Source: Perognathus longimembris pacificus (Eukaryota > Chordata > Mammalia > Rodentia > Heteromyidae). Taken from it: a stretch of 64,000 nucleotides of DNA. The stretch spans positions 42,338,191-42,402,190 of the forward strand of contig NC_063174.1 in assembly GCF_023159225.1 (NCBI RefSeq). The letters run 5' to 3'. The position numbers and the translations under genes were made by a program. Below are positions 1 through 63,308 of the stretch, one piece after another; position 1 is the first letter of the stretch, and every line of letters begins with the position of its first letter. The notes under the pieces were generated by a model. It did no database searches, was not told where the DNA came from, and worked only from the letters and a program-made list of their open reading frames with translations.

Positions 1-673
1 TCCTTTACAATGTTGTTGGTATTTATTATCAACCATTTACCATGAAATCATTGCTATGTAGACATGGAAAAAAGACTCAGAAAGGTTAAGGAAGTTGCTC
101 TAGGTCATCCAGCTAATAAATGGCAAAGCCAAATTTCAGAGCCAGATCTCTCTGGCTCTTTGTACACCCACATAAAGACAAGTTGTGGTGAGTCCACTGC
201 TTTTGGCATGTCTCATATCCTGGATTCTCCTCTGCTCTCCTGTAACCAGATCTCAGGAAAAATGATATCATCCTTGCTAACAGATCAGGTCTAAAAAAGG
301 CTTCTTTCTGCTCTAGTCCTAGAGACTTCTTTCAAATCTACCTTTATATCTGGTTGCCAAATACCACATTGATTTTCATGGATTAGTTAACAAATTGGCT
401 CTGAACGTTTCTCTAGTTCATTTTCCTGTGGGATCTTGGTCTGCTTTTTTCCAGAATTCTCCTTTTTGATGTCATTATAAAGACTTCTCCCTTAGCTTTT
501 GAACACAAATTCTAAGCTAAGGTGAGAAGAATTTTCCTTATATAAAAGGATTTCAGTGGCAGGGAAGTCTGGCCAGTGCCAGCACTTTCCATTCCCTGGA
601 GGCTGTAACTTGAGCTGGGGCTTCACTAGATAGGGAGAGTTAAGAGAATTTTTTCCAAAATTAGTGGGGTATG

Positions 674-795
674 TTTTCCTTTCTTTTCCCTTTCTCCCTC
701 TCTTCTCTCTTCTTTCCTTTCCATTTCTTTTCCCTCTTCCTCTCCCTTTCCATTTCTCTTCATCCTTTCCATCCATCCTTTCTTTTTTTACTTTT
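674..795. repeat. Polypyrimidine tract
   Basis: About 120 bases are almost entirely C and T on the + strand, with ttcc and tccc units, directly before an antisense B1-like element. The Phe/Leu/Ser-only reading frames here come from this composition. Confidence 0.85.
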
Positions 796-929
796 GGAGA
801 CAGAGTCTCAAATGGAGCTGAGACTGGTCTGGAACTCTCTACATAGCCTGGACTGACCTGGAACTGAAATTTCTCCTGTGTTAATCTCCTGAATGCTGGC
901 ATGATAGGCCTCTGCCACCACACCTGGCT
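791..929 (-). repeat. B1-like (7SL-derived) SINE
   Basis: Reads gagacagagtctc near the left end and ccaccacacctggct at the right end, the antisense form of a B1 monomer, with ctggtctggaac and gcctggactgacctggaac inside. Confidence 0.8.
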
Positions 930-1056
930 CCTTAATATGTGTTTAATATATAAAATTTTTAATAAAGATTTTTCTTCTTTGTGAGTTATGGCCTTATTAT
1001 GAATATCTCAAGTCATTTGGGTCAAGGCTTTAAAATATTTTTGTTATTGTTGTTTG

Positions 1057-1275
1057 CTGATCCTGGGGCTTGAACTCAGGGCCTGGGCGCTGTCCCTATT
1101 TTATTGCTCAAGACTAAACTACCACTTGAGCCACAGGTACACTTCCAGCATTTGATAGTTAATTGGAGATTAGAGTCTCAGGGACTTTTTTTCCTTGGGC
1201 TGGCTATGAATTGAGATCCTCAGATGTTAGCTCCCTGAGTAGTTAGTATTACAGATGTAAGCCATCAGCACCCAG
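1057..1275 (-). repeat. Composite SINE (7SL-like + tRNA-like)
   Basis: The antisense tRNA-like half (ggggcttgaactcaggg, cacttgagccacag) is followed by antisense 7SL-like sequence ending agcacccag. Moderately diverged. Confidence 0.8.
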
Positions 1276-2280
1276 ATTTCAAGGTTTTTAAGGGAGAGGC
1301 TGTAAATTATTTTGTCTTTCTGAAAACTTGCCTATTCCTTTTCACTTAATTTTCTGTTTTTTATTTTCAGGAAATCTTGAGTGTTGTTTTTTAAAAAACT
1401 ATTTCTGAAGTATATTAGTTACAGAATAGGTTACTTGGTATTTGACAGTGATGCCTGGGCCTTGCCAGTATGGGGGGAGAAGATAGGAAATGATGAATGA
1501 CAGTACAGGTAGTGACGGTGATGCTCCTGGAATACACAGGCGTTGCCACTACTGCATGAAGAAAGCCATCCTATAGAGGAAATAAGACATGTAAAATACA
1601 ATCTTGTGACAGGATGTGGGAAGAAGTGTGACTAAATGTAGCTGGCATGGAATTGGAGTATAGGATATAAGGTTAGGTAGGTGGGCTTAGGCCAGATTGT
1701 AAAAGACTGACAAGCTGAAATTCATCCAGTAGACAATATATAACCACTAGAGTGGGGGGAGTAATAGGATTGTTTTTTCTTTAACTCTTATTATAATGTA
1801 CAGCACAACAAAGGAAACACTGTACAACTTTACTATCAGTGGCTAATTTGGAATCCTCCAGGAACCACCTTGGCATCACTACCTGTCTCTGTGTGGCTAT
1901 GAGATGTGTTTTAAAAAGCACTTGCAATTGTCTTGGAAAATGTCCTGCAGTAGGGAGAGGGCAGTGCTAGAGAAATGAGTCAGGAGAGGTCTGCTGTCTG
2001 TGATAGTTTACACTTCCCATGTGACCTAGATTTCCTACTCATATAAGTATCTACTCAGGAGAAATGCAAGAATGTGTTCATGTAGATTTCTACACACAAA
2101 AGTTTATAGCAGCTTTTTTCATAGAGACTTACAATTGGAAAGAACATCCACCGTTAAATATTATGGAATGTTAATTAGGAGTAAGTAGAAATGAACCATA
2201 CTTTTGATACAGGTTACATGTACATTGTTATATGTATCAAAAGCTCAGTGACCACTGAATGAAGCCTGTCTCAAAAAGCT

Positions 2281-2600
2281 GCATACTGTAATCCCAACTA
2301 CTCAGAAGGGTGAGATCTAAGAATCACGGTTTGAAGCCAGCCTGGGAAGGAAAGTCAGTGAGATTCTTTTGCTTGTTTGTCTTTTCTTTTTTGGTACTGG
2401 GGTTCAAACCCAGGTTGTTCTACTTGCTAGACAAGCACTTTGCTACTGAGCTACATTCCAGGCCCCCTGAGATTTTTATCTCCTATTAACCAACAAAAAG
2501 CTGAAAGTGGAGCTGTGGCTCAAGTGGTAGAGTGCTAGCCTTGAGCCAGAAAACTCAAGGATATTGCCCAGGCTCTTAAGTTCAAGACCCAGGACTAGTA
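2281..2600 (+). repeat. Composite SINE carrying a nested ID element
   Basis: The 7SL-like half (atcccaactactcagaag) reaches 2370 and the tRNA-like half (gctgtggctcaagtggtag) resumes at 2467. The gap is an ID element on the opposite strand. Confidence 0.8.
2371..2466 (-). repeat. ID-type SINE nested in a composite SINE
   Basis: Contains ggtactggggttcaaaccc and ctactgagctacattccaggcc, the antisense ID body. It is flanked by tgagattctt and tgagattttt, a diverged target-site duplication. Confidence 0.78.
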
Positions 2601-2865
2601 TACGTGCACACACACATACACACCTTACACACTTAACTGTATCGATTCCATTTATACTTTCTCTGGAAAAGGCACTAGTATGCAAAAATTAATGGTTGCT
2701 GGGGGATTGACTGCAACAGGGCATGGGACACGTTTATGATAGATTTTTTCTGTATCTTGATTGAGGTGGTCTTAATGGTATATATTTGTCAAAATTCAGA
2801 TTGTTTACTTCAGAGGGGTGAGTTTTAAGTTACACCTCAGTAAGCCTCATCTTAAAAAAAAGATG

Positions 2866-3100
2866 AATAGGTAAATCTCAAAAACATGCAGAATGAAAAA
2901 CTCTAGACTCAAAAGAGTATAGTATATGGTTCTCATTCATGTGAAATTCTATAATAGGTGAAACAAACGATAGATGGAGGAAGAAATAAGAATTGTGATT
3001 ATTAGGGATGAGGGCAAAAGACAAGGTATTTACCAGGAAGAAGCATGGAGGATCTTTTTGGAATGATGGAAATATTATGTATGAATTGATGAGAGAAGAT
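2866..3100 (+). repeat. L1M 3' end remnant
   Basis: Resembles the 3' end of old L1M elements (aaatctcaaaaacatg, gttctcattcatgtgaaattct), a second copy beside the one before it. Limits are approximate. Confidence 0.5.
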
Positions 3101-4111
3101 GGGCTGGGTTGAAGAGAAAGAAGATAGGGAAACAATCTGGCGAAACTTGGGAGGAGGAAAAGTGTTTCTAGTTTTGGAATCTGGTGGATAGGGTTGCTGT
3201 TTTCCGAAAACAACACCAGGTGCTGTCTTGGTGAATGTTAGGTTTCTATTGGATATCCTAGTGAAGAGTCTATAATGTGACTACAATTACAGATTTAGTG
3301 TCCAGGAACCACAACTAAAGGTATAGATTTGAATGCTGCCATCATAATATTAATTATAGCTATGAGAATACATGAGATCACACACGAGGAGAAGTAGAAT
3401 TGAGAAGGAAAGAGACCCAAGGATTCCAAAGAAGAGAGCAGTGTCCTAGAACCCAAGGGAGAAGAAAGTTCCAATGAATAAGGGGTGGCCCATAATTTTA
3501 GAACCTTGGGCTTTGTAGTAAGGCATCTTTCATGATCGTCGAAAGAACAGTCTATTATTAGAGAGTGGAAGCAGAGGAAATCCTTAGGAGTTTGATAGTG
3601 ACTAGGCACTAATGCAGCAAGTGTAGATTGCCATTTCAAGAATATTAAAAGAAAGAAGGAGGAAAGAGTATGACTGTAAATAGTGAAGCAGTTTCTAGCC
3701 ACTAGAGTGATTTTCAAGTTTGCTTTGGTTTGGCTAAGGGCAAAAAGAAATATTTCTTACTGAGTGAAATTGACCAGGGGAAGTGTTACTTCATAAGGTA
3801 GTAGCAGTGATTCTCCAAACATGCTTGGTCTCCCATCATGATGACAACACAAGAACAAAAAGAGGAACTATCAGCCCAGAAGAAGCCTGCCCCATTAATG
3901 ACAGGCACCTTAGTAAACTTCCTCCTGGATACTGAGTTTTTGAAGTTTTAAGCACAGCTACTAAAACACACAACATAAAAAGGGAGAAGTTTAATATTCT
4001 CACTACAACCTTCTAAAATCTTTTTTGATTTATAGAAAATTGCAAATAAAAGTTTCATTTAAGAATGAGTTCAATATGAATGCACTAAAGCATAGACCAT
4101 ATATATTACCT

Positions 4112-4301
4112 CTTTTTGTGTGTGCCAGTCCTGAGCCTGGAACTCAGGGCCTTGAGCTGTTTCTTGGCTTTCTTTACTCAAGGCTGGTATTTTGCCACTT
4201 GAACCACACCTCTTTTTCTGGTCTCATGGGGTTTTCTGCCAGGGCTGGCTTTGAACTGGGATTCTTAGATCTCAGCCTTCTGAGTAAGTTAGGATTACAG
4301 G
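4112..4301 (-). repeat. Composite SINE
   Basis: Starts tttgtgtgtgccagtcctgag and ends ggattacagg, with ggctggctttgaactggga in the middle. Confidence 0.82.
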
Positions 4302-4959
4302 CTATACCTTTTAGGATTATAGGCTATGTCTTTTATAATCTTTAACTTTCGCAGAATGGTTATAAAGACTCTATCAAAGACTCAAATTAGTGCATTAAAC
4401 TGAGTTGTTTTTTCAACTTAGAATCTGATATATAAGCTGTTTTTCCACACCATTCCTCTCCCCTAAGTCAGCCTTGTAGGTGAGTTGGACCTTGCACTGT
4501 GCTGTGATGCGATCACATAGCAGATCATAGGTTAAAACCTGGTAGCTACATTGCAAGGTTGAATTGTTTTGTTTTCAAGTTCGTCTCATTTGCTGTAGAT
4601 ACTGTTCAGCACTATGAGGTTTACTACCTGGGTGAAAATTAATTTATTATTGTAAAGGGGTTTTTCTTCTCTTTTAGACGTTTATTTCACCTTAGAATAC
4701 TGGTTCTTGGCCTCTCAGCCAAGATTTCTTGGAATTTGCCTCTGATTCAGGGAAATGGTGAAGTAAATGGTACTTAATGCTTAATGTGAGGTGTTTAGAT
4801 AGTGGATTCCAGTGATTATTTATCTGACTCAGATTGTTCTTGATTTGTGACTGAGTTTACAAACCCAATCAATGTGTGCATCAATCATATTTTTACCCTG
4901 TTCTTTATACTGTAGTAGTACTATGATGTCAGAAACAATTGAATCCTGTGCTTCAGTCT

Positions 4960-5139
4960 TTTTTGGAGGGTTCTAGTCTGGGTGTTTGAGCTCATGCCTG
5001 GGCACTATCTCAGCTTTTTTGCTCAAGGCTAGCTAGTTTGCTACCATTTGAGCCACAGCTCTACTTTGAACAGTGATACTCACTCAGATCTCAGCCTGGA
5101 GTAGCTAGGATTATAGGTGTGAGCTGCTGGCACCCAGCT
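4960..5139 (-). repeat. Composite SINE, internally deleted
   Basis: The tRNA-like half is followed by a shortened 7SL-like half (gagtagctaggattatagg); about 60 bases are missing at the joint. Confidence 0.78.
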
Positions 5140-5260
5140 GTGCTTCAACTTTTAAAATGTTAAGAGTATAATTTTTTTGAAATAGACATTGTATCCTCTC
5201 TTGTTTATGTAATATCAACAAGGACTTGCACATTGTACAGTTAGATTTTTCTTCCCTTTT

Positions 5261-5346
5261 TTAAAAAAAAATACAGAGTCTCTATGTAATCCTTCTTTCT
5301 CAGCCTCCTCAATGCTGGGATTACATGTACATACCACTATTACTGG
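5261..5346 (-). repeat. B1-like fragment
   Basis: An A-rich start followed by cagagtctctatgtaatcc and ctcagcctcctcaatgctgg. Confidence 0.6.
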
Positions 5347-5670
5347 TTAGGGTTTACATTATAAATGCCTCAGTGATATTTTATAAAAGACTTTTCTTAG
5401 GTTAAAGGCATGCATTCTGTGGCCTTACTAAAGATATTCAGATTGCATTGTATGTAAAAGCTATGAATTTATTAACCAAAAAAAGACAGTTGAAGGAGCT
5501 TTCTATTCTTTACATTTTAAAATATGAATATTATATACATTTTACATAGTTATATGAAATGAATGCCATTTCAAACTCTCATAATTTTCTTAAATTAGTT
5601 TTGCAAATTCAGTGGAATCCTGTATAATTATTAGGGAAGCCGATACATTCATGGAAACTTTTCTCTTAGA

Positions 5671-5782
5671 CTATGTATGTAATCCTAGTACTCAGGAAGA
5701 AGAGGTTGGAGAATCTTTAGTTCTTTGCTAGTCTCGACTACAGTAGTGACACCCCATCCCTTCCCTTCAAAAATAAAAAAGA
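5671..5782 (+). repeat. B1-like fragment
   Basis: Starts gtatgtaatcctagtactcag and ends in an A-rich tail. It immediately precedes a composite SINE in the same orientation. Confidence 0.5.
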
Positions 5783-5784
5783 AA

Positions 5785-6040
5785 GCTGGGCACTGGTGAC
5801 ATATGCTTATAGTTCTTGCTACTCAGGAGACTTGAGATCTGAAGATTACAGTTTGAAGCCAGTCGAGGCAGAAAAAATCTAGGAGACTCTATCTCCAATT
5901 AACCACCAGAAAACCAGAAGTCTTGCTGTGGCTTAGAGTAGTAAAGCCCAAGCCTTGAGGGAGAGAGCTCAGGGACAGTGCCCAGACCCTGAGTTTAAGG
6001 CCCACAACCAACAAAAACAAACGAATGAATGAATGAATTA
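5785..6040 (+). repeat. Composite SINE
   Basis: gctgggcactggtgacatatg through gctcagggacagtgcccag, with a tail of acaaacgaatgaatgaatg type. Confidence 0.85.
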
Positions 6041-6284
6041 GAAAGGAACATACATATCTCCTTGACTTGTAGATGAAATCAGAAATAAGATATAAGTTTA
6101 AATAAAATAAAATATTGACAGTTGACAAGTGTAATTAATAGTGAGAATAAGACAAAGCAAAGGATGCTAAGGAAATCAGGGTGACTGTCAGGTTTAGATT
6201 CCCATTCTAGGACTCTTGGTGTTCTAAATAGGATTCTGTGTGTTCTAAATACGGTCATTGAAACTATAATTTTACAACCATGAG

Positions 6285-6380
6285 TCTCTCTCTCTCTCTA
6301 TATATATATATACATATATATATACATATATACGTATATATACGTATATATACGTATATATATACATATACACACACACA

Positions 6381-6417
<37 letters not shown>

Positions 6418-6418
6418 G
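6285..6418. repeat. TC/TA/CA/GA compound microsatellite with mirror-image ends
   Basis: A (TC)n run is followed by about 100 bases of TA with interspersed tacg and cacaca, then a (GA)n run. The outer TC and GA runs are complementary, so the whole block can fold into one hairpin. Confidence 0.95.
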
Positions 6419-7310
6419 CTTAAGAAGTGAAAACAAATCTTTCTTGAAACAGTGACATTTGTTTCAGAACTAATTTGTGGGAAATCCTGCTTCTGTTTTG
6501 AGTGTGTAAGCTCTGATCATACAGTAAGGAATCTAGTGGATTTTTTTTTCTTGGAGAAAAGGCGAAGGCAGTTTATTTGATGACACAGGGTGGGATGTTG
6601 GGAGTGAGTGGATTCCTGAAGTTCGGATGTTTGATGTGTATACTAAAGATTATGCACGCTGTGATTCAGTCAAGTGGATTTTTCTACTAACAATATGAAG
6701 GGCTCAAAGTTAACATCTCATCCCCAAATGTGTTAAATAAAAGCAGACATTGAACAAGGAGTCACTCATGGGTGTTGCTTTGCTCCTTGCCATAGTTAGG
6801 GAGGTAGAGGAAGAAAATCAGAGAAGAATCCATGGAAATTTGATCTTTGGCTCTCTCCTTCCTTAAATGTTACTAATGGTGCAAGATGACTTGTCATCTG
6901 TTACCACTGCTTCTCCTTTCTTCTGACTTCTTATCTATAGGCCACGTGTTTGACTTTCTGTCTTTAAAGGGAAATTGAAACCATGGGAGAGGGGAAAGGA
7001 TAAATACAGTTTACCTTTAAATGTCTTATGACCACGGTTAAAAAAGCAAGATCGTGGGGTTAAGAAAATGCAGTGGAAGATGGTTCCTAGACGTGATCTA
7101 TAGATTTTTCTGTTTTCAGAGTGTGGTAGGGAGTGGTGTGGGAGGGTATCCAGAACCAGCCTTTAACAACATTATTATTAGATTTTGTTGCTTTATTCCT
7201 TGTCAGCACTTTTTTTCCCCACCGGTTCTTAAGCCAGCTTTCTATCTTTGCAGAACTCAGAATACCATCAGAGCAGATGATAAAAACAATAAAGTTTATA
7301 GTGGCTAATT

Positions 7311-7535
7311 TTTGGTGGTGGTGTTGAATTCAGGGCTTCATAACTGATAGGCATGTAGGTAGGTGCTTTACTACTGATCCATACTTCACCCTCCTCCCCT
7401 GCTTTTTTGCTTTTAGCTATCTTCTACATAGGGTCTTGCTTTTTTTGTCTGGGACTGGCTTTAGACCCTAAACCTCCTACCTATGTTCTCATGTAGCTGG
7501 GATTGCAGGTGTGTATGTACTACCACTCTCTGGCT
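7311..7535 (-). repeat. Old ID-like and B1-like remnants
   Basis: Degenerate antisense ID sequence (gaattcagggcttcataac, taggtgctttactactgatcc) followed by antisense 7SL-like sequence (atgtagctgggattgcagg). Confidence 0.55.
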
Positions 7536-7794
7536 TGTTATGGTTAGCCTCACTAATTGTTTTGCCTGCATTGATCTCAAACTGCTATCTTCTTTCCTCC
7601 CACAAAGCTGGTATTTGTGGCTATAGTGTTCTTTTAAAAATTATCCTTAGAACTTGATAACCTACCTCTCTTGAGCTTGAAAGAGTCTCTGTTTCTCCGT
7701 TTACTTCTTATAGTCGGTGAGTTTCTGGGCCTCTTGCAGAAGTTGATTGGGTTGAAATTTTAAGATTTTTATGCAGCCATGACATAGAAAATGA

Positions 7795-58446
<50,652 letters not shown>

Positions 58447-59848
58447 GTATGGGCAGAAGTGCTGCCAAAGGGCTTCTTGAATCTAAGACTCAGATTGATG
58501 GGGCGTGCCTGGTCCTTCCCAGACTCGTTTCCTATATGTTGATGACTCTCAAATGGGCATTGGTTAGTTTTGATATAAATGAAGAACCAAAATGCTACTA
58601 ACGTAATAAAATGATTGTTGCCAGCATTACATAGTTTAGTCTGGTACTGGTTATGATATACCTGTTTCACAGATAAATAGCCTTTAACACTCAGCTGTAA
58701 ATATAATTTTTAAAAGATTTACAAAAATAACTCTTGTCTTTGGTAAAAATTTCCAGTAAGTCCTAGTTTTAGAAATCTTTTTACCAGAACATTGTAACAT
58801 TACCTTTATTCCTTCCCCCCAATATACTGCTCTTATTCCATGATCTTAGAATATTTTATAGGTACAGGTTAATAAAGAATTATGTCCTTAGCCAATGTAT
58901 ATCATTCTCTCCAATTTGGGGAAAATGGGGGAAACTAAGTCTGAAATAAGCGATGTGATCAAGGTCATTCAATAAACTCATAGATAGAAATAAATACCAG
59001 TGTGCATATGGATAAAATGAGTTTACAACACAGCAAAGTTAAATGAAACTTTTAAGAACTTTGGGTTCTCTTTGTTCTTTCTGGTAATCCACATGATGTA
59101 CAATCCGAGAAAAAAAGCTATACCTTTACTTCCTTAATGCTGAATAGCATCCAAGTCTTCCAGACTACTTAAATTTTAACTTCATGATTATATTCTGCTA
59201 TATCGCTATTGTGTCAAATTCTTTTATTGGTCATACCTGTAGTAATAATCAAGACCAGAAAAAAATAAAGGTGAAAATTACTGTAATACGTGCTACAAGA
59301 AGGCAACACACTGCTCCCTGGTGGTACCTTCACTCTCTGTAAACACAATTAGAGCCAGAGCTAAAGATAAGCCTCCCTGGAGCCTTAGATTTTTCTTCAG
59401 CTTTCTCCTGGTGTAATGATTTTCTTTTTTAAATTCCTTGTATTTTAAAGGGAGTAGATGAAGAAATCTAATGTAAAGTAGAGAGAAGGAACTTAAGGTC
59501 ATAGCTGAGGCTTGAAGAGAATAAAGAGGTCGATTTTAGTGATAGAATGATATAGGAAAGGGGTATAAAATGTTGACCATAGTGGGACAAAAAATTTCAA
59601 ACCGGGACATGTCTATAAGACATGGTAAAGGCCAAGGGTATGTTACACTTCTGTCATGAGGTCGATGATTGCAGTTTCCAGTTTAGAAATGAATACCTGG
59701 AAGCAACAAGATATTAAATGATTTTCTTTGTAACTGTAATAAAGAAAAAGAGTAAATATTAGTGTGTACAAATTTCCATTTCCTAATATTTGCTCTATTG
59801 CAAAGCCTATAAAATAGTAAGATCCTAATCCTGTAGAAATTCAAGGTT

Positions 59849-60089
59849 TAGCCAGGTGCTGGTGGCTCACACCTATAATCCTAAGGAGGCTTAGAGGATC
59901 ACCTTTCGAAGCCAGCCCAGGCAGGAAACTCTGTGAGACTCTTATCTACAACAAACTTCTTTAAAAAGCCAAAAGTGTTGCTGTGGTCCAAGTGGTAGAT
60001 AGCTGTAGCTCACCTTGAGCAAAATAAGCTCAAGGATAGAGCCCAGACCCAAAGTTCAAGTCCCAGGACTAACAACAAAAAAAAAAATC
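59849..60089 (+). repeat. Composite SINE
   Basis: gccaggtgctggtggctcac to agttcaagtcccaggac with an A tail. Flanked by tcaaggttta on both sides. Confidence 0.88.
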
Positions 60090-60289
60090 AAGGTTTATGA
60101 GTTGCTCTCGGGAAGTCCAACTTCCTTATCTACAAGAAACCTTCAGTCAGTGCGTTCAGGTCCACCAGATGGCTATGTGGAAGAATCTGAACTTGCCATT
60201 AGATGTCAGTCTTAAAGTTCAGAGCCTTGGTCATAGGGTGTTTTGTGCCTAGTGCTGTAGTGTGAAATAAACAATGTGCATTACTAAAG

Positions 60290-60420
60290 AAGTGGTTGGA
60301 TTAGCTATCCAGACATTTGTGTGATCTTGGGCAGTTTACTCAACTTCTGTCAACCTCAGCATCTTTGTTGATGGGAAAGCCTCCTTATAATGTGTAAATG
60401 CCATGCACTTGGAAAATTGT
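60290..60420 (+). repeat. MIR
   Basis: gtgtgatcttgggcagtttac, tcaacttctgtcaacctcag and atgtgtaaatgcc follow the sense MIR core. Confidence 0.72.
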
Positions 60421-61374
60421 AATTTAGTCATGAAGGCTCTCCGGAGTAAATGGCTTCTGATTCATAAAAGTTAAGTTGCTGGTAAAGTACACTCTTTCAA
60501 GCTCAGTTACATGATATTCAGCACCTTCCCTTCAGAGAAAATAGTTCCTTAATTTGCAAAATTCTATCTGTTCTTTTTCTGGTAGATAACTAATAACACA
60601 TATTAGTAGTTTAATATAGGCTCTGGTACATTTTTTCACTGTTTGCTCTTTTCTTTAGCTGTTTCTAAAAGAAAGTTGCTGTCATTTCTTTCTCACTGAG
60701 GCAAATGATGAATGTCTGTGGGCTTCCTAGAGAAAAATGGGCATCCAAACAAAGTGGTGGGAGCTCTCATGGTCTCTCTGCCTCAGAGCTTAAATTTAGC
60801 TGTCATCAGAAACTACTTGTGTTTGAGAAATCACTTTAAGTGCTTTTAGCTTCCTACCTCTTAATTTCCTTACTTTCTGTTCCTGGTTTTTGTGTGCGTA
60901 GTTTTTTAATTTTCTAATTTATTATCTTCTTGAATCTTTACTAATTTCTTTTTTCTGCTTCCTTAGTTTTATTATTTCTTTTGGGTGCTTGTTTTTATTC
61001 ATCCTAGTTTTTTTTTAATTTTTATTTTTTACTGTATTGAAAGCTGTGAGTTTACCTCTGACAAATGCTTTAGTTATATCCAATAAACTGCTATCTAATT
61101 GCTTTTCTAGGCAAAGAGCTAAGGGACTTCCTACTAGATAAGCTGATTTTTAATTATTTCTATTCTAGAAGACGAAAATTGACATTGTTGAATGTTTCTG
61201 AAAACTCAATGTGTTTTGCCTATAATTTCAACTTCTTAGCCTAGTTAAACATTTAGTGACATTTTCTAAAAAGGTTTTTGTTCTGTTCTGTTTATTTATT
61301 ACTAAAAAAATCATTTTCACTAAGCTCTTAAGAGCATTCAGGCTTTGGTATTAAGCCATGAGAATGATATAAGA

Positions 61375-61570
61375 CCTAGCCCTGAGTGTGAAATAACTCA
61401 CAATCTATTAAGGGTGACAGCCACTTAAACAGATGATAGTAGTAGCCTGGAACGTGCATGAGAGATATGCCTAGGAAATAACAAATCCCCCCAGAAGGGT
61501 TCCTAACCCAGCTTGGTGTGGGAATGGGAAGAAAGCCAAAGCGGCCTTCCATAAAGGCTAGAATAAGAAG
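61375..61570 (+). repeat. L2-like remnant
   Basis: gacctagccctgagtgtgaa, cacaatctattaagggtgac and taacccagcttggtgtggg follow the order of mammalian L2-type 3' sequence. Confidence 0.5.
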
Positions 61571-63308
61571 AGCAGGAGCTGCTTCCAGAAAAAAACGAAT
61601 ATGTCTTTGTGGACAATCACATGCTTGTTTAGTGATATGTGGGAAGTTAGGGGTCAGCTCCCGGTTTAAGGATTAAAGCCGGAGAGAAGGTGGGACTCAT
61701 CTGGGGAGAGTTTGGAAGGCCCTGAAGGTACTTGTGCATCTTCTCATAGATGGTGGCAAATCATAAGTTGCTTCAACTAGATTGCTCAGGTAGCAAGGAA
61801 GATGGATTCGAGGAGGAGGCAAAGCCAGTCCTTTTTTTTTTTTTCTTCCCTGCCTTTTGTGAAAATGCTAAGGAACAGTGAACAAGCCAAAGGCAGAATA
61901 TTCTGACAATTCTCAAAGTTGTATTCAAGCTTTGAGGGACCCAGAGTGTACCTTAGAAACTATAGATTCTTAAGGAATTTCTGTGGCTGAAAACAAGACC
62001 TCATTTACCTTAAGATTTCTTTTGCCACTTCTGTGATGGTGTAGCTTTGTTTAAAGCCTGCACTATATAAGAATATCATATTTTCCCAGCCAAGTGAACA
62101 GTGACCACTTGAAAAATGTTTGGGCAAACACATGTACATCTGGAATGTGAAGAGGTATAGGTTATAAGTGTGTGACTGTTCAACAAATACCTTAGAAATC
62201 CGAACAGAATGCAGGTCAAATTTAGCCCTTTTTCTTGGCGTGGAGAGGCTGGTTATCTATTGGGGTGGGATCGTTTGGCAATGGAAGTGTGCATTTCTGA
62301 AATCAGCATGTTTTCTAGAAGTATCTGCACCTGGGGCTGGGTTGGGAAGGGGCAGGGGGGCATGGACATGGGTGGCTCACAGGGTGCTGGAGTGGGGCTC
62401 CAGTGGGAGGTCTCTATCTCTGGCTCACTCAGCGCTGGGAGGGGGAGCAACTCTGAACAGACATGGCCCGTTGTGGTTGCTGCTGTTCATGCTCAGAAAA
62501 ATGTGGCAAAGCAGCCCAGCCTGTGGTGTGGGGTGTGGGAGGCAGGGCAGCAGAGGAGAACTGGCCATCTTCGGGCCAGCAAGTGTGAGCTTTTGGGACC
62601 CAGCTATCATTACAAGCAGCTCCAGCTCTCCTGGCTTGGGAGTTTAATCAAAGGGATATCAGCAGACCACCCAGGCTGGGCCCCACCGTGAACTGTGAGC
62701 TGTGTGCTGTGTCCGCTCCCCAGCCAGTCAGCCGTGCAGTGATGGGGCCAGGCCTCTGGAAATGTGCTGACAGACAGAGCAGGGAGGAGACACTCTGTGC
62801 TCCTCACATTTTTCATTTAGATGGAAAGTGGAACAGAAAACCATTGGTTTCTTTCATATCTGTGCCCCTTGCCTTGACACTTTTCTGCCTCCAGAAGGAT
62901 ACATCTGAAGTACAGAGCATTTAGTTCACAGTAGTTTCCCATTCAGTCCTCCTCAACCTTCCACCAAAGAATTTTGAGGTGTCTCTTCTGCTTCAACAGC
63001 TACTCTTATCCACATTCACAGTGGACCCCAAATGAATCTTAATTTTCGAAATACCACTTTGAAGGGAAATGGGGCAGAACAAAGACTTCAAAATGGTTGC
63101 AGATGTTCTCTAAGACTGAGGCAGGTGGTGCCTAGGGTATCACAGGTGTCAGTGTTTGACTCTAGAAACTTCTTTCCTTCTTCCTAGCTTCCTTGGATAT
63201 GTGTAAAGGACTGTACATTTGTGCTTGTGTATTAACTCTGCTTCCTTTGGCTCTGTGTTCTGTCTTGGTAGAAACTGTTGTAACTCTTTCATCCCCTATG
63301 CACTTCTT

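Larger units (their letters stand above)
2035..2860 (+). repeat. Ancient L1M 3' end, split by SINEs
   Basis: Left and right parts resemble the degenerate 3' end of mammalian L1M (tatagcagcttttttcatag; ttacacctcagtaag). The element is interrupted at 2281-2600 by a composite SINE, which is itself interrupted. Confidence 0.65.

Noticed and set aside
3295..3717. 140-codon open frame on the - strand
   Set aside because: Hydrophobic low-information translation next to old L1M debris; no supporting signals.
4700..4740. cttggcctctcagccaag resembling an snRNA stem
   Set aside because: A short chance palindrome; neighbouring sequence does not match U2 or other snRNAs.
62168..62691. Overlapping open frames of 159 and 160 codons
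   Set aside because: Two frames are equally open, composition explains both, no recognisable domain and no splice or promoter context. Kept only as a composition anomaly.
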